The notes: generated by a model not told the origin, from the letters alone. DNA of 64,000 nucleotides from Micromonospora humi (GCF_900090105.1 NZ_FMDM01000010.1:1-64000), one strand, 5' to 3'. Positions 40,568 to 49,605 are shown, counted from the stretch's first letter. Numbers and translations: made by a program.

Positions 40568-41592
40568 GCCGACCTCCCGAAGAGTCCCTGCGGACGCAGG
40601 AAGAGCACGAGCACGAAGACGATGAAGACCGACAGCAGCGGTGACTGCCCGGGCAGGTAGATGCCGCCGAGCTGCTCGGCCAGGCCGATGACCAGGCCGC
40701 CGACCAGCGCGCCGACCACGTTGCCCATGCCGCCCAGCACGACCACCACGAAGGCCACGATGTTGAACAGCGCGCCGGTGGTGGGTTCGATGGTGACCAG
40801 CGGCGCGACGAGCGTGCCGGCGGCACCGGCGCAGGCGGTGCCGAGCGCGAACGTCACCGCGTAGATCACCCGGGTGTCGATGCCGACCAGTTGCGCGCCG
40901 GTGTCGTTGGCGGCCACCGCGCGGATCGCCGTGCCGAGTCGGGTGCGTTGCAGCAGCAGGTAGAGCAGCCCGGCCAGCAGCAGCGCGCCGACGAAGGCGA
41001 GGATGCGGGACAGGTTGGCCACCGCCTCGAAGATCGGCACGCCGCGGTCGCCGGGCAGCGGCACCGACCGCGGGTTGGCGCCGAAGAACAGCAACAGCGC
41101 GTTCTCGATGATCAGCGAGATGCCGAGCGTGATCAGCAGCTGGTTCTCCAGCGGCTTGCCCATCGCGCCGGCCAGGATGCCGCGCTGCACGAGCACGCCG
41201 AGCAGGAACATCGCCGGCACGCTGACCGCGAGCGCGAGATAGGGATGCAGACCGGCCTGAGCCAGCCCGAAGGTGAGGAACAGGGCCAGCGCCAGGAAGC
41301 TGCCGTGCGCGAAGTTGACGATGTCGAGGACGCCGAAGATCAGCGTGAGGCCCATCGCGATCAGCCCGTAGACGCCGCCGATCAGGACGCCGGTGGCGAC
41401 CGCCTGGACGACGACCACCCCGCTGCCGGAACGGACGTACGCGAGCACGACGGCGACCACGATCAGCGCGGTGATCACCGCGATCCGCCGCCACGGCACG
41501 GCGCGGCCGGCGGGCGCGCGTGCCTCGTCGGGGTCCAGGGTCGCCACGTCGCCGGCGGCGGCGACGTGGCCCTGGTCGGCCGGCGAGGTCAC
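40564..41592 (-). CDS. livH: Branched-chain-type ABC permease LivH
   Basis: A 342-residue LivH permease. It begins with a 34-residue polar leader rich in Ala/Asp, then helices with VLIGGVYGLIAMGLTLIFGVLDIVNFAHGSFL (about 69-100), the defining LivH sequence. The GTG start overlaps the livK stop by 4 nt (GTGA). Confidence 0.94.
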   Translation of the reverse strand: MTSPADQGHVAAAGDVATLDPDEARAPAGRAVPWRRIAVITALIVVAVVLAYVRSGSGVVVVQAVATGVLIGGVYGLIAMGLTLIFGVLDIVNFAHGSFLALALFLTFGLAQAGLHPYLALAVSVPAMFLLGVLVQRGILAGAMGKPLENQLLITLGISLIIENALLLFFGANPRSVPLPGDRGVPIFEAVANLSRILAFVGALLLAGLLYLLLQRTRLGTAIRAVAANDTGAQLVGIDTRVIYAVTFALGTACAGAAGTLVAPLVTIEPTTGALFNIVAFVVVVLGGMGNVVGALVGGLVIGLAEQLGGIYLPGQSPLLSVFIVFVLVLFLRPQGLFGRSA

Positions 41593-42836
41593 CGGCTCGT
41601 GAAGGCGGGGTAGACCGGCTTGGTCTCCGCCTTGTCGGCCGGGAACACCTGCTTGACCGCGCCGCCCTGGACCTGCATGAGGATCGGCGTGGCGTTCTCG
41701 TTCTCGCCGGTCGGGCCGAACGTGATCGGGCCGTTGCCGGCGATCAGGGTCGGCACCGAGCCCTCGGCGATGGCGTCGCGCACCTTGGCCGGTTCGGTGC
41801 CGCCGGAACGCTCCAGCGCGTCGGCGATCACCTTCACCGAGTCGTACGCCAGCACCGCGCCGGTGCGGATCGCGTCGTTGTAGCGCTCCTGGTAGAGCTT
41901 GGCCAGCGCCTGCATGTCGGCGTTGGTCATGTCGGCGTGGTAGTTCGCGTCGAAGAAGCCCTCGGCCGCGGCGCCCGCCTCCTTCGGGAACTGCGGGAGG
42001 TCGAACGCGCCGTTGGCGACGCCGTAGACCGCGTTGAGGGCCGGCGGCTTGACGGTGGCGACGGCCTTGGCCGCCAGCACCCCGTCCCGGTAGTAGCCGG
42101 CCACCATCAGCACGTCGGCGCCGCTGGCCTTGACCTGGGTGACCTGGGTGGTGAGGTCGGAGACGTTGGCGGCGTCGTAGGCGATCGCCGGACCGACCTT
42201 GATGCCGGCCTTCTCCGCCTCGGCCTTGAAGGCGTCGCGCACGGCGCTGCCGAACGGGCCCTGCTCGTGCAGCACGGCCACCGTCCTGACCGGCTTACCG
42301 GCCGCCTTGGCCACCTGGTCGAGGAACTGCGCCCCGGCGGTGCCGAGCACTGTGGAGCTGGGCTGCACCCGGAACGTGTACTTGTAGCCCTGGGCGAGGA
42401 TCGAGTCGGCGCTGGACACGTCGATGACCAGTGGCACCTTGTTGCGTTCGGCCACGGTGGACACGTTCGCGGTGACCGCGCTCTGGTAGGTGCCGACCAG
42501 GCCGACCGCGCCGTCGGAGACGAGGCGCTGGGCCTCGCTCTGGCCGACCTCCGGCTTGCCCTGGGTGTCGGCGCTGACCAGCTCCAGCTTCTTGCCGCCC
42601 TGGGCCTTGATCCCACCGGCGTTGTTGATGGCCTCCACGGCCAGCTTCGCTCCGTTGTCCATCTGCTGCCCGTCGGCGGCGGACGCGCCGCTCAGCGGGT
42701 GCAGGGATCCGATTTTGATCGTGTCGCCCGACTGCGCGCCGCCACCGTTGCTCGTGCCGGCGGGCCCCGACCCACCACACGCGGCGAGGGCCAGCGGCAG
42801 GGTCAGGGCGAGGCTCAGGGTCCAGGTCTTCCTCAT
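41589..42836 (-). CDS. livK: Branched-chain-type substrate-binding lipoprotein LivK
   Basis: A 415-residue extracellular receptor of the Leu/Ile/Val-binding family with a lipoprotein signal (LPLALAAC, cysteine at about 20), a Gly/Ser linker, then IKIGSLHPLSGASAADGQQM and the two-lobe periplasmic-binding fold. ATG 42836 follows AGGAG with 8-nt spacing; upstream in-frame starts would disrupt the signal. Relatives bind amino acids, but also aromatic and dicarboxylic acids, so the ligand should be the acid or amide degraded by this regulon. First gene of the leftward operon. Confidence 0.93.
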   Translation of the reverse strand: MRKTWTLSLALTLPLALAACGGSGPAGTSNGGGAQSGDTIKIGSLHPLSGASAADGQQMDNGAKLAVEAINNAGGIKAQGGKKLELVSADTQGKPEVGQSEAQRLVSDGAVGLVGTYQSAVTANVSTVAERNKVPLVIDVSSADSILAQGYKYTFRVQPSSTVLGTAGAQFLDQVAKAAGKPVRTVAVLHEQGPFGSAVRDAFKAEAEKAGIKVGPAIAYDAANVSDLTTQVTQVKASGADVLMVAGYYRDGVLAAKAVATVKPPALNAVYGVANGAFDLPQFPKEAGAAAEGFFDANYHADMTNADMQALAKLYQERYNDAIRTGAVLAYDSVKVIADALERSGGTEPAKVRDAIAEGSVPTLIAGNGPITFGPTGENENATPILMQVQGGAVKQVFPADKAETKPVYPAFTSR

Positions 42837-42860
42837 GATGTCAGCTCCTGGGGTGACCGT

Positions 42861-42877
42861 GTTCCGCCGCACGGAAC
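42861..42877. promoter_or_regulatory. IclR-type box in the livK leader
   Basis: GTTCCGCCGCACGGAAC: perfect 6-bp arms in the same 17-bp frame as the other boxes. It lies between the predicted livK -10 and the ATG, a repressing position. Confidence 0.65.
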
Positions 42878-42892
42878 ATCGCATGGGGCATG

Positions 42893-42921
42893 ATGCTGGC
42901 ACTGCCCGCCTACCTGGTCAA
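42893..42921 (-). promoter_or_regulatory. Probable promoter of the livK operon
   Basis: Minus-strand TTGACC (42921-42916) and CAGCAT (42898-42893) with a 17-bp spacer. The -10 is weak, so an activator or another start is possible. Confidence 0.45.
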
Positions 42922-42971
42922 GAGTTCATCGAGGAATCTTCTTAATCCCAGCGTGGAGCCATTTTGGGGGG

Positions 42972-43000
42972 TTGACCATCTACTCAGTCGGTGTTGGAAT
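42972..43000 (+). promoter_or_regulatory. Promoter of the iclR operon
   Basis: TTGACC at 42972-42977 and TGGAAT at 42995-43000 are 17 bp apart; the IclR-type box starts 4 bp later, over the start point. Confidence 0.6.
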
Positions 43001-43003
43001 CGT

Positions 43004-43020
43004 GTTCCGCTGGCGGAAAC
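43004..43020. promoter_or_regulatory. IclR-type box at the iclR promoter
   Basis: GTTCCGCTGGCGGAAAC: TTCCGC and GCGGAA arms with a 2-bp centre, one less than in the other boxes. It covers the predicted start, consistent with autorepression. Confidence 0.62.
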
Positions 43021-43041
43021 AGCGCACTGGGAGATGAATAC

Positions 43042-43818
43042 GTGGCAGAGAGTCAGGGCACCGAGACGGCGAGCCGCGTGGCCGACGTCCTCCTCCTGTT
43101 CACCGACGGGCCGGACTTCCTCGGGGTCACCGCGATCGCGCGCAGCCTCGACCTGTCCAAGGCGGTCGTGCACCGGATCCTGCAGACACTCGTCGAGCGC
43201 CGGCTGCTGGTCAGCGATCCGGCGAGCCGCGGCTACCAGCTCGGCCCGGCGGCCGCCGCGCTCGGCGCCCGCGCGTTGCGTGAGTCGCAGCTGCGCACCG
43301 TCGCGATGCCGGTGCTGCGCGAGCTGCAACTGGCCACCGGCGAGACCACCACCGTGTCGGCGCGGGTGCACGGCGGCCGGGTCTACCTCGACCAGGTCGA
43401 GTCCACCCGGGAGATCAAGATGACGGTCGAGGTGGGCCGCCGGTTCCCGCTGCACGCCGGCAGCTCCAGCACCTGCATCCTGGCCTTCCTGCCCGACGCC
43501 GAGCGGGAGGCCGCGCTCGCCGCCGACCTGCCGTCACTGACCGGCCGCACGGTGACCGACCGCGACGTGCTCCGCGCCCGGCTCACCGGGATCCGCGAGA
43601 GCGGCGTCGCCCACTCCGACGGCGAGCGGCAGGAGGGCGCCGGCTCGGTCGCCGCGCCGGTCTTCGGCATCGACGGCGCGGTCGTCGGCGCCATCTCGGT
43701 CTGCGGCCCGGCACACCGGGTCGACGCGGCCGCCCGGGACCGCTTCGGTCCGCTGGCGCGGGACGCGGCCGACCGCATCTCCCGGGCCCTCGGCTGGTCC
43801 GGCGGGCTGCCCAAGTGA
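43042..43818 (+). CDS. IclR-family regulator of the cluster
   Basis: A 258-residue IclR regulator. The winged helix-turn-helix is at about 10-70 (FLGVTAIARSLDLSKAVVHRILQTL), and the ligand domain includes LHAGSSSTCILAFLP and GVAHSDGERQEGAGSVAAPVF, with the conserved glycine-rich loop of the effector pocket. GTG 43042 follows GGGAG with good spacing. Divergent from livK, and its stop overlaps the CitE-like gene. It probably senses the imported acid and acts on the four 17-bp boxes found near 31.9, 32.0, 42.9 and 43.0 kb. Confidence 0.93.
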   Translation: MAESQGTETASRVADVLLLFTDGPDFLGVTAIARSLDLSKAVVHRILQTLVERRLLVSDPASRGYQLGPAAAALGARALRESQLRTVAMPVLRELQLATGETTTVSARVHGGRVYLDQVESTREIKMTVEVGRRFPLHAGSSSTCILAFLPDAEREAALAADLPSLTGRTVTDRDVLRARLTGIRESGVAHSDGERQEGAGSVAAPVFGIDGAVVGAISVCGPAHRVDAAARDRFGPLARDAADRISRALGWSGGLPK

Positions 43819-44657
43819 CACCGCGATCCTGGCTCTACGTGCCCGGCCACCGCGCCGACCGGGTGGCCAAGGCGCTGGCCGCCGGCGCCGACGCGGTCGT
43901 CGTCGACCTGGAGGACGCGGTGCCGCCGGGCGAGAAGACGGCCGCCCGGCAGAACGCGCGGCGGCTGGCCGACCAGGGCCCGCAGGATCGGCCGGTGTGG
44001 GTGCGGGTGAACGACCCGGCCGGCCCGTGGGGCGAGGCCGACATCGACGCGCTCGCCGGGCTCGGCCTGGCCGGCCTGCGGGTGCCGCGCTGCGAGGACC
44101 CGGACGTGATCCGCCAGGCCGCCACCCGCGCCGGGCTGCCGCTGCAACTTCTCCTGGAGAGCGCCGCCGGGCTGGCCCGGGCGGCCGAGCTGGCCACCGC
44201 GCACCCCCTGGTCGCCGGGCTCGGGCTCGGCGAGGCCGACCTGTCGGCCGATCTGCGGGTGACCGGCGACGACGGGTTGGCCTGGGCCCGCGGCTGGGTG
44301 GTGGTCGCGGCCCGCGCCGCCGGGCTCCCCTCACCCGTGCAGAGCGTCTACACCGACGTCGCGGACCTCGACGGCCTGCGCGTCAGCACCGAACGGGCCC
44401 GCGCCGGCGGCTTCGTCGGGCGGTCGGTGGTGCACCCCCGGCAGATCCCGGTCGTGCACGACGTGTTCACGCCGACCGCCGCCGAACTGACGGCCGCGCG
44501 CGCCGTCCTGTCCGCCGCGGCGCGTGCCCAGGAGGCCGGCGAGGTGGCCGTGCTCGACGCCGACGGCCGGTTCGTCGATCCCGCGGTGGTACGCCGCGCC
44601 CGGCTCGTCCTCGACCTGACCGCACCGTCCGAACCAGTCCCAGGAGGAACGAGTTGA
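43815..44657 (+). CDS. HpcH/HpaI aldolase / CitE-like CoA-ester lyase
   Basis: A 280-residue protein like CitE, the beta subunit of citrate lyase and its free-standing relatives (citramalyl-CoA, malyl-CoA and 3-hydroxy-3-methylglutaryl-type lyases). Motifs are RSWLYVPGHRADRVAKAL, VVVDLEDAVPPGEK (about 28-41), the RVN arginine at 64, the metal ligands Glu115 (LLLESAAGL) and Asp142 (LGEADLSADL), and GRSVVHPRQI. It would split a CoA-bound hydroxyacid to acetyl-CoA plus a 2-oxoacid; with the CoA transferase at 32038 this makes a natural pair. Overlaps both neighbours by 4 nt. Confidence 0.9.
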   Translation: MTPRSWLYVPGHRADRVAKALAAGADAVVVDLEDAVPPGEKTAARQNARRLADQGPQDRPVWVRVNDPAGPWGEADIDALAGLGLAGLRVPRCEDPDVIRQAATRAGLPLQLLLESAAGLARAAELATAHPLVAGLGLGEADLSADLRVTGDDGLAWARGWVVVAARAAGLPSPVQSVYTDVADLDGLRVSTERARAGGFVGRSVVHPRQIPVVHDVFTPTAAELTAARAVLSAAARAQEAGEVAVLDADGRFVDPAVVRRARLVLDLTAPSEPVPGGTS

Positions 44658-45499
44658 CCATCGAGCCGCAGGCCCGCCCGCCGCGCACGGACGACGCCCT
44701 ACTCGCCGCGGTGACCGCGGGGGTACGGCTCGTCGAGCTCGGGCACCCGCACTTCACGGGCATGCCGTGCTCGCCGAACCACCCCGGTTTCCGGATGAGC
44801 CTGATCCGTCGGCACGGCGACATGGTCCGCCCGGACGGCGGGTCGGCGGCGAACGAGATGATCGTGACCGGTGGACACGTGGGCACCCACGTCGACGCGC
44901 TCGCCCACGTCAGCCACGACGGCCGGCTGCACGGTGGCGTGGACGCCGCGGCGGCCCAGACCGGCGGCCGGTTCACCGCACTCGGCGCCGAGCACACCCC
45001 CGCGCTGCTCACCCGCGGTGTGCTGCTCGACGTGGCCGCCGTGCACGGGGTCGACGTACTGCCCGCCGGCCACGGCGTGACCGCGGCCGACCTGACCGCC
45101 GCCGCCGAGCGGGCCGGGGTCGAGCCCGGGCCCGGCGACGTGGCGCTGGTGCGCACCGGCTGGGCGCGGCACTTCGACGACGCTGCGACCTACCTCGGGC
45201 AGGCCACCGGCGTGCCGGGGGTCACGACCGACGCCGCCGAGTGGCTGGCGGCACGCCGGGTGGTCGCCACCGGCGCGGACACCACGGCGTACGAGCAGAT
45301 CAGGCCGGGTGCCGGGCACAGCGTGCTGCCGGTGCACCGGGTGCTGCTGGTCGACGCCGGGGTGCACATCATCGAGCACCTCAACCTGGAGCACGCGGCG
45401 GCCGAGGGCCTGACCGCGTTCGTCTTCTCGATGGCGCCGCTGCGCATCGTCGGCGGCACCGGTTCCCCGATCCGCCCCTTCGCGGCGGTGAGCCGGTGA
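44654..45499 (+). CDS. Cyclase family metal hydrolase (kynurenine-formamidase/isatin-hydrolase-like)
   Basis: A 281-residue protein of the 'cyclase' family. The metal-binding signature HVGTHVDALAH is at residues 75-85 (His75, His79, Asp81, His85). Members open lactams or cleave N-formyl groups (isatin hydrolase, kynurenine formamidase). The TTG start at 44654 is supported by AGGAGG at 44642-44647 and overlaps the lyase stop; its stop overlaps the next GTG. In this regulon it is a second potential ring-opening enzyme besides the hydantoinase-like protein. Confidence 0.86.
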   Translation: MTIEPQARPPRTDDALLAAVTAGVRLVELGHPHFTGMPCSPNHPGFRMSLIRRHGDMVRPDGGSAANEMIVTGGHVGTHVDALAHVSHDGRLHGGVDAAAAQTGGRFTALGAEHTPALLTRGVLLDVAAVHGVDVLPAGHGVTAADLTAAAERAGVEPGPGDVALVRTGWARHFDDAATYLGQATGVPGVTTDAAEWLAARRVVATGADTTAYEQIRPGAGHSVLPVHRVLLVDAGVHIIEHLNLEHAAAEGLTAFVFSMAPLRIVGGTGSPIRPFAAVSR

Positions 45500-46893
45500 A
45501 CGCGCCGACGGTGGTCCAGCGGCTCGCGGCCGTCGCCGACGAGGTGCGGCGGGACGGGCTTCCCGGCGAGCTGCGCCACGACGTGGCCCGCCGGGTGCTC
45601 GACCTGATCGGCAACAGCCTCGCCGCCACCGGGTTGCCGCCCGCGCGGGCGGTCACCGCGTACGTCGAGGCGGCCGGCGGCACCGCGGAGGCGGTCGCGA
45701 TCGGCACCGGACTGCGTGTTCCGGCCGCGAACGCGGCGCTGGTCAACGGCACGCTGGCGCACTCGCTCGACTTCGACGACACCCACCTGCCGTCGGTCCT
45801 GCACCCGTCCGCGCCCGTGGTGCCGGCGGCGCTGGCGGTGGCCGAGGCGCGCGGCGCGTCCGGCGCCGCGCTGCTCGACGCGGCCGGGATGGGCATCGAG
45901 GTCGCGGTCCGGCTCGGCATGGGCGGGTACGACCGCGCGTTGGGCAACTCCGAGTTCTTCGAGCGCGGCCAGCACGCGACCTCGATCTGCGGCGCGGTGG
46001 GCGCGGCCGTGGCGGCGGCGATGGTCGGCGGCGCGGACGCCGAGGGCATCGCGCACGCGGCCGGGATCGCCGCGAGCATGGGCGCCGGCCTGTTGGAGGC
46101 GAACCGGACCGGCGGCACCGTGAAGCGGGTGCACTGCGGGTGGGCCGCGCACTCCGGCGTGGTGGCCGCCGAGCTGGCCCGGTACGGGCTGACCGGGCCG
46201 CCGACAGTGGTCGAGGGGCGGTTCGGGTTCCTGCACGCGTTCTGCGGCGAGCGGGCCGACGTCGACGCCGTGGTCGACGGGCTCGGCACCCGCTGGGAGC
46301 TGCCGGGCATCTTCTTCAAGCCGTACCCGTGCAACCACTTCACGCACGCCGGCATCGACGCGGCGCTGGCGTTGCGGGCCCGCGGCGTCGACCCGGCCGC
46401 GATCGAGTCGATCGAGTTGGGCGTGCCGTCGCCGGTGCTGCGCACGATCGCCGAACCCGCGCGGGACAAGGCGCGGCCGGAGTCCGGCTACCACGCGGCG
46501 TTCAGCGGCCCGTACACCGTCGCGGCGGCGCTGCTCGGCGGCGGCGGCCTGGGCCTGGGCCACGACGACTTCACCGACGAGGCGGCGGCGGACGCCGCGC
46601 GGCTGGCGCTGGCGGCGAAGGTCCGCTGTGTGGCGGACGCCCGCTGCGACGAGATCTTCCCGAACCAGTTTCCGGCGGTGCTGCGGCTCACGACGCGCGA
46701 CGGCACCGGGCACGAGGTGCGGGTCGACGTCAACCGGGGCGGGCCGGGCAACCCGCTCAGCTCGGCCGAGCTGGCCGCCAAGTTCGCCTCCAACGCCGCG
46801 CGGGTGCCCGATCGGGAGGACATCGCCGCGGCGGTGCTCGACCTGGCCGCCGCTCCGGACGTCGCCGGCCTGATGGCCCGGGTACGCGGATGA
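45496..46893 (+). CDS. MmgE/PrpD-family protein, copy 2 (classical active-site motif)
   Basis: A 465-residue MmgE/PrpD protein with the full classical active-site run HSLDFDDTHLPSVLHPSAP (residues 89-107), the same arrangement as in cis-aconitate decarboxylase and PrpD. KPYPCNHFTHAGID (about 276-289) is also present. Of the four copies in this cluster it is the one most likely to keep a known reaction such as decarboxylation or dehydration of a tricarboxylate. It overlaps both neighbours by 4 nt. Confidence 0.88.
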   Translation: MNAPTVVQRLAAVADEVRRDGLPGELRHDVARRVLDLIGNSLAATGLPPARAVTAYVEAAGGTAEAVAIGTGLRVPAANAALVNGTLAHSLDFDDTHLPSVLHPSAPVVPAALAVAEARGASGAALLDAAGMGIEVAVRLGMGGYDRALGNSEFFERGQHATSICGAVGAAVAAAMVGGADAEGIAHAAGIAASMGAGLLEANRTGGTVKRVHCGWAAHSGVVAAELARYGLTGPPTVVEGRFGFLHAFCGERADVDAVVDGLGTRWELPGIFFKPYPCNHFTHAGIDAALALRARGVDPAAIESIELGVPSPVLRTIAEPARDKARPESGYHAAFSGPYTVAAALLGGGGLGLGHDDFTDEAAADAARLALAAKVRCVADARCDEIFPNQFPAVLRLTTRDGTGHEVRVDVNRGGPGNPLSSAELAAKFASNAARVPDREDIAAAVLDLAAAPDVAGLMARVRG

Positions 46894-48209
46894 TCGAGCG
46901 GCTCGCCGCGACCGGCTCGGCCACCGACTGGGCGGCCGCGCCCCCGGCCGTCCGGGACCGGGTGGTCGACCTGGTGGCGGACACGGTCGCGGTGGCCGCG
47001 CTGGGCAGCGGGCGGGCCGAACTACGGGCGCTTCACGCCGGGTCGGACGGCTCGGGCGCGGCGACGGTGGTGGGCTCCCCGAACGGCTGGCCCGCCTCGG
47101 TCGCCCAGTTCCTCAACGGGAGCGCGATCGCGGCGGACCAGTTGCAGGACGGGCACCGACCGGCCCGCGGGCATCCGGCGTCGCACGTGGTGCCCGCCGT
47201 GCTGGCGCTGGCCGAGGAACGGGACCTGCCGGGCGTGGAGCTGCTGTCGGCGGTGCTGGCCGGCTACCACGTCGGGGTCCGGGTCGGCCGGGCGATGGGG
47301 GGCACCCCGGACGGCGTGCACGACATCGGCACCTGGGGTCAGGTCGGTGCGGCGGCGGGGGTGGCCCGGCTGCTCGCCCCCGGCGACGCGGACGCCGTAC
47401 GCCGCGCCGTCGAGCTGGCCGCCTCGGCCGTGCTGCTCAGCGACGCGGCGACCGTCTTCGCCGGGCGTACCGGTGGGCACGCGTTCCTGGGCGCGTCGGT
47501 GCAGCTCGGCGCGAGCCTCGGCGCGGCGGCCGTGGCCGGGCTGGAGCCGCTGCCCGGCGCGCTGGAGCGGCACCTCGCGGCGGTCGCCGCCCGCGACTGG
47601 TCGGACGCCGGGTTGGAGCACGGTCACGAGGTGCTGGCCGGCTACACCAAGGCGCATCCCACCTGCGCGCACCTGCACGGGGTGAACGACGCCGTGGCGG
47701 ACGTGGTCGCCGCGACCGGCCCGTTGTCGGACGTGGTCCGCGTCGAGGTGCGGACGTTCGCGCACGCGGCCCGCTTCGACGCGGTGGCCGACGGTGAGCT
47801 GGCCGCCCGTTTCAGCGTGCCCACCTCGGTCGCGGTCGCGCTGCTCACCGGCCGGCTCGACGAGACCACGCTGACCGCGCGGAGCGTCTGCTCGGCGCCG
47901 GTGCGCGAGCTGGCCGCCCGCGTCGAGGTGCGGCACGACCCGGCGCTGGACGCCGGCTATCCGGCCGGCCGCCCGGCCCGGGTCCGGGTCGAACGCGCCG
48001 ACGGCAGCGTGCTGACCGGCGCGGCCGACCTGCCGCGCGGCGACGGCGCCCGGGCCTTCGGCCGGGACGTGTCGCGGGCCAAGGCCCGGCGGCTGCTCGG
48101 GCACCGCTTCCCCGGGCACGCCGACGTCGTGCTCACCGCGATCGACGGGCTGGCCACCGGCGGCGTCCGGGCGCTCGGCGCCGCGCTGCGGGCGGCGGCG
48201 GCGGCGTGA
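46890..48209 (+). CDS. MmgE/PrpD-family protein, copy 3
   Basis: A 439-residue MmgE/PrpD protein with the variant loop DQLQDGHRPARGHPASHV at residues 83-100 where copy 2 has DFDDT; the RGHPASH half is kept. Later KAHPTCAHLHGVNDAV replaces KPYPCNHFTHAG. It is directly coupled to copy 2 (ATGA overlap), so the two may work as successive enzymes or as a mixed dimer, since MmgE/PrpD enzymes are dimers. Substrate unknown. Confidence 0.85.
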   Translation: MIERLAATGSATDWAAAPPAVRDRVVDLVADTVAVAALGSGRAELRALHAGSDGSGAATVVGSPNGWPASVAQFLNGSAIAADQLQDGHRPARGHPASHVVPAVLALAEERDLPGVELLSAVLAGYHVGVRVGRAMGGTPDGVHDIGTWGQVGAAAGVARLLAPGDADAVRRAVELAASAVLLSDAATVFAGRTGGHAFLGASVQLGASLGAAAVAGLEPLPGALERHLAAVAARDWSDAGLEHGHEVLAGYTKAHPTCAHLHGVNDAVADVVAATGPLSDVVRVEVRTFAHAARFDAVADGELAARFSVPTSVAVALLTGRLDETTLTARSVCSAPVRELAARVEVRHDPALDAGYPAGRPARVRVERADGSVLTGAADLPRGDGARAFGRDVSRAKARRLLGHRFPGHADVVLTAIDGLATGGVRALGAALRAAAAA

Positions 48210-49084
48210 TCGTCACCCGGCGCGACGGCGCGCTGCACCTGGTCGAGCAGGTCGAGCACGGCCGGGTCGCCGGCGAGCTGGCGGCCGCCTGGGGCAACGA
48301 CCGGTTCGAGAGACCGACCCCGGGTACGCCGGTGCGCACCGCGGCGGCCCGGCACGACGAGGGCTGGCGGGCCTGGGACGCCCGGGTGCTCTTCCACGAG
48401 CTGGAACGCCGGCCGCGGCACTTCCTGGAGATCGACGCGGCCGAGCACGTGCGGCTCTACCGCCAGGGCGTCGAGCGGGTGGCGCTCGGCGACGTGTACG
48501 CCGGCGTGCTGGTCGGCATGCACTGGACCGGCCTGTACCGGGGCCGGTGGTCGGCGCCGGACGCCCGGGGCCGGCTGGAGCCGGGCGCCGACGGACGGGC
48601 GGCGCAGGACGCGGCGGTCGACGCCGAGGAGCGTCGGTGGATCGCCGCGAAACGGCTGGCCTGGACGGCCGCCGAGCCACGGGCCGTGTTCGAGACCCGG
48701 CTCTGGCACAACTACGAGCTGGTGCAGCTCTGGGACCTGCTCTCGCTCTACCTGTGTGTGATGCCGCAGCAGCCGGCCGTCGAACCCGGCCCGGCCCGGC
48801 CGTGGGGCCCGCAACTGGCCGCTCTCGAACACCTCGCCGAGGACGTGCTGCTGCCGCCGGTGCGCCGGAGCCCGTTCGGCCCGACCGAGCGGATCACCGT
48901 GGGCGTCCGCGAGCCGGGGGTGCTCCGGCTGGATCCGTACCCGTTCCGCCGGCCCGACGTCACGGTCGACGTGCTCGCCACGGTCGTGCCGGACCGGGCG
49001 TACCTCCCTGCCGAGCTGGCCGCCCGGGTCCGCCGGGTGCCGACCACGGCGACGACCTGGCGCCTGACCCCGTGGAGCCGCTGA
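48206..49084 (+). CDS. DUF3891 family protein
   Basis: A 292-residue cytoplasmic protein matching the DUF3891 pattern: an early EQVEHGRVAGELAAAWGND, AAARHDEGWRAWD (about 46-58; His-Asp pair, reminiscent of HD-type helical hydrolases), a central WNYELVQLWDLLSLYLC-type helix and a beta-rich end. Function unknown. GTG 48206 overlaps the copy 3 stop; the next ATG sits in its stop. Its place between catabolic genes suggests a hydrolytic or binding role in the pathway, but nothing in the sequence says which. Confidence 0.75.
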   Translation: MIVTRRDGALHLVEQVEHGRVAGELAAAWGNDRFERPTPGTPVRTAAARHDEGWRAWDARVLFHELERRPRHFLEIDAAEHVRLYRQGVERVALGDVYAGVLVGMHWTGLYRGRWSAPDARGRLEPGADGRAAQDAAVDAEERRWIAAKRLAWTAAEPRAVFETRLWHNYELVQLWDLLSLYLCVMPQQPAVEPGPARPWGPQLAALEHLAEDVLLPPVRRSPFGPTERITVGVREPGVLRLDPYPFRRPDVTVDVLATVVPDRAYLPAELAARVRRVPTTATTWRLTPWSR

Positions 49085-49605
49085 TGGACCTGCCCACCGC
49101 CCGCGCCGCCGGGTACGCCTTCGTGCTCGACGAGGCCGGTTTCGCCCAGGTGACCACCGTGGACCCGGACGGCTTCCCGGTGAGCCGCACGATGACCGCG
49201 TTCCTCGAACCGGACTGGTCGGTCAGCCTGGTGCAGCGGGCCGGCCACCGGCGGCTCGCGCAGTGGCGACGCGACCCGCACACGCTTGTCAGCTGGATCG
49301 GTGCGCCCGCGCCGGGAGCGACGAACGAACGCCCGCACGTGTTCGACATCGGCCGGCTGCCGCCACGGATGGTGGCCGTGCGCGGGACGGCGTCGGCGAT
49401 GCCCGCGGAGTGGACGGTCGCGGTCTACCGGCGGGAGGTGGCCCGGCAGCGGGCGGCCGGGTTCACCAGGGCGCCCCGGCGTACCGACGACGAGGTGGCC
49501 GCCGAGCTGGCCGGGGTGCGGATCGAGCCGGCGCGGGTGCGGTTGGAGGGGTTCGGCGTGGGTGCCGAGTCCCATCTGTGGACGGTGAGGAGAGCAAAAC
49601 CATGA
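49084..49605 (+). CDS. Pyridoxamine-5'-phosphate-oxidase-like split-barrel flavoprotein
   Basis: A 173-residue protein with the flavin-binding split-barrel pattern: AGFAQVTTVDPDGFPVSRTMTAFL, VSLVQRAGHRRLAQWRRDPHTLVSWIG, and a barrel-closing RMVAVRGTASAMP. Such proteins bind FMN, F420 or heme. With an F420-type luciferase-like oxidoreductase three genes downstream, an F420 role is possible. Translationally coupled to both neighbours. Confidence 0.78.
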   Translation: MDLPTARAAGYAFVLDEAGFAQVTTVDPDGFPVSRTMTAFLEPDWSVSLVQRAGHRRLAQWRRDPHTLVSWIGAPAPGATNERPHVFDIGRLPPRMVAVRGTASAMPAEWTVAVYRREVARQRAAGFTRAPRRTDDEVAAELAGVRIEPARVRLEGFGVGAESHLWTVRRAKP

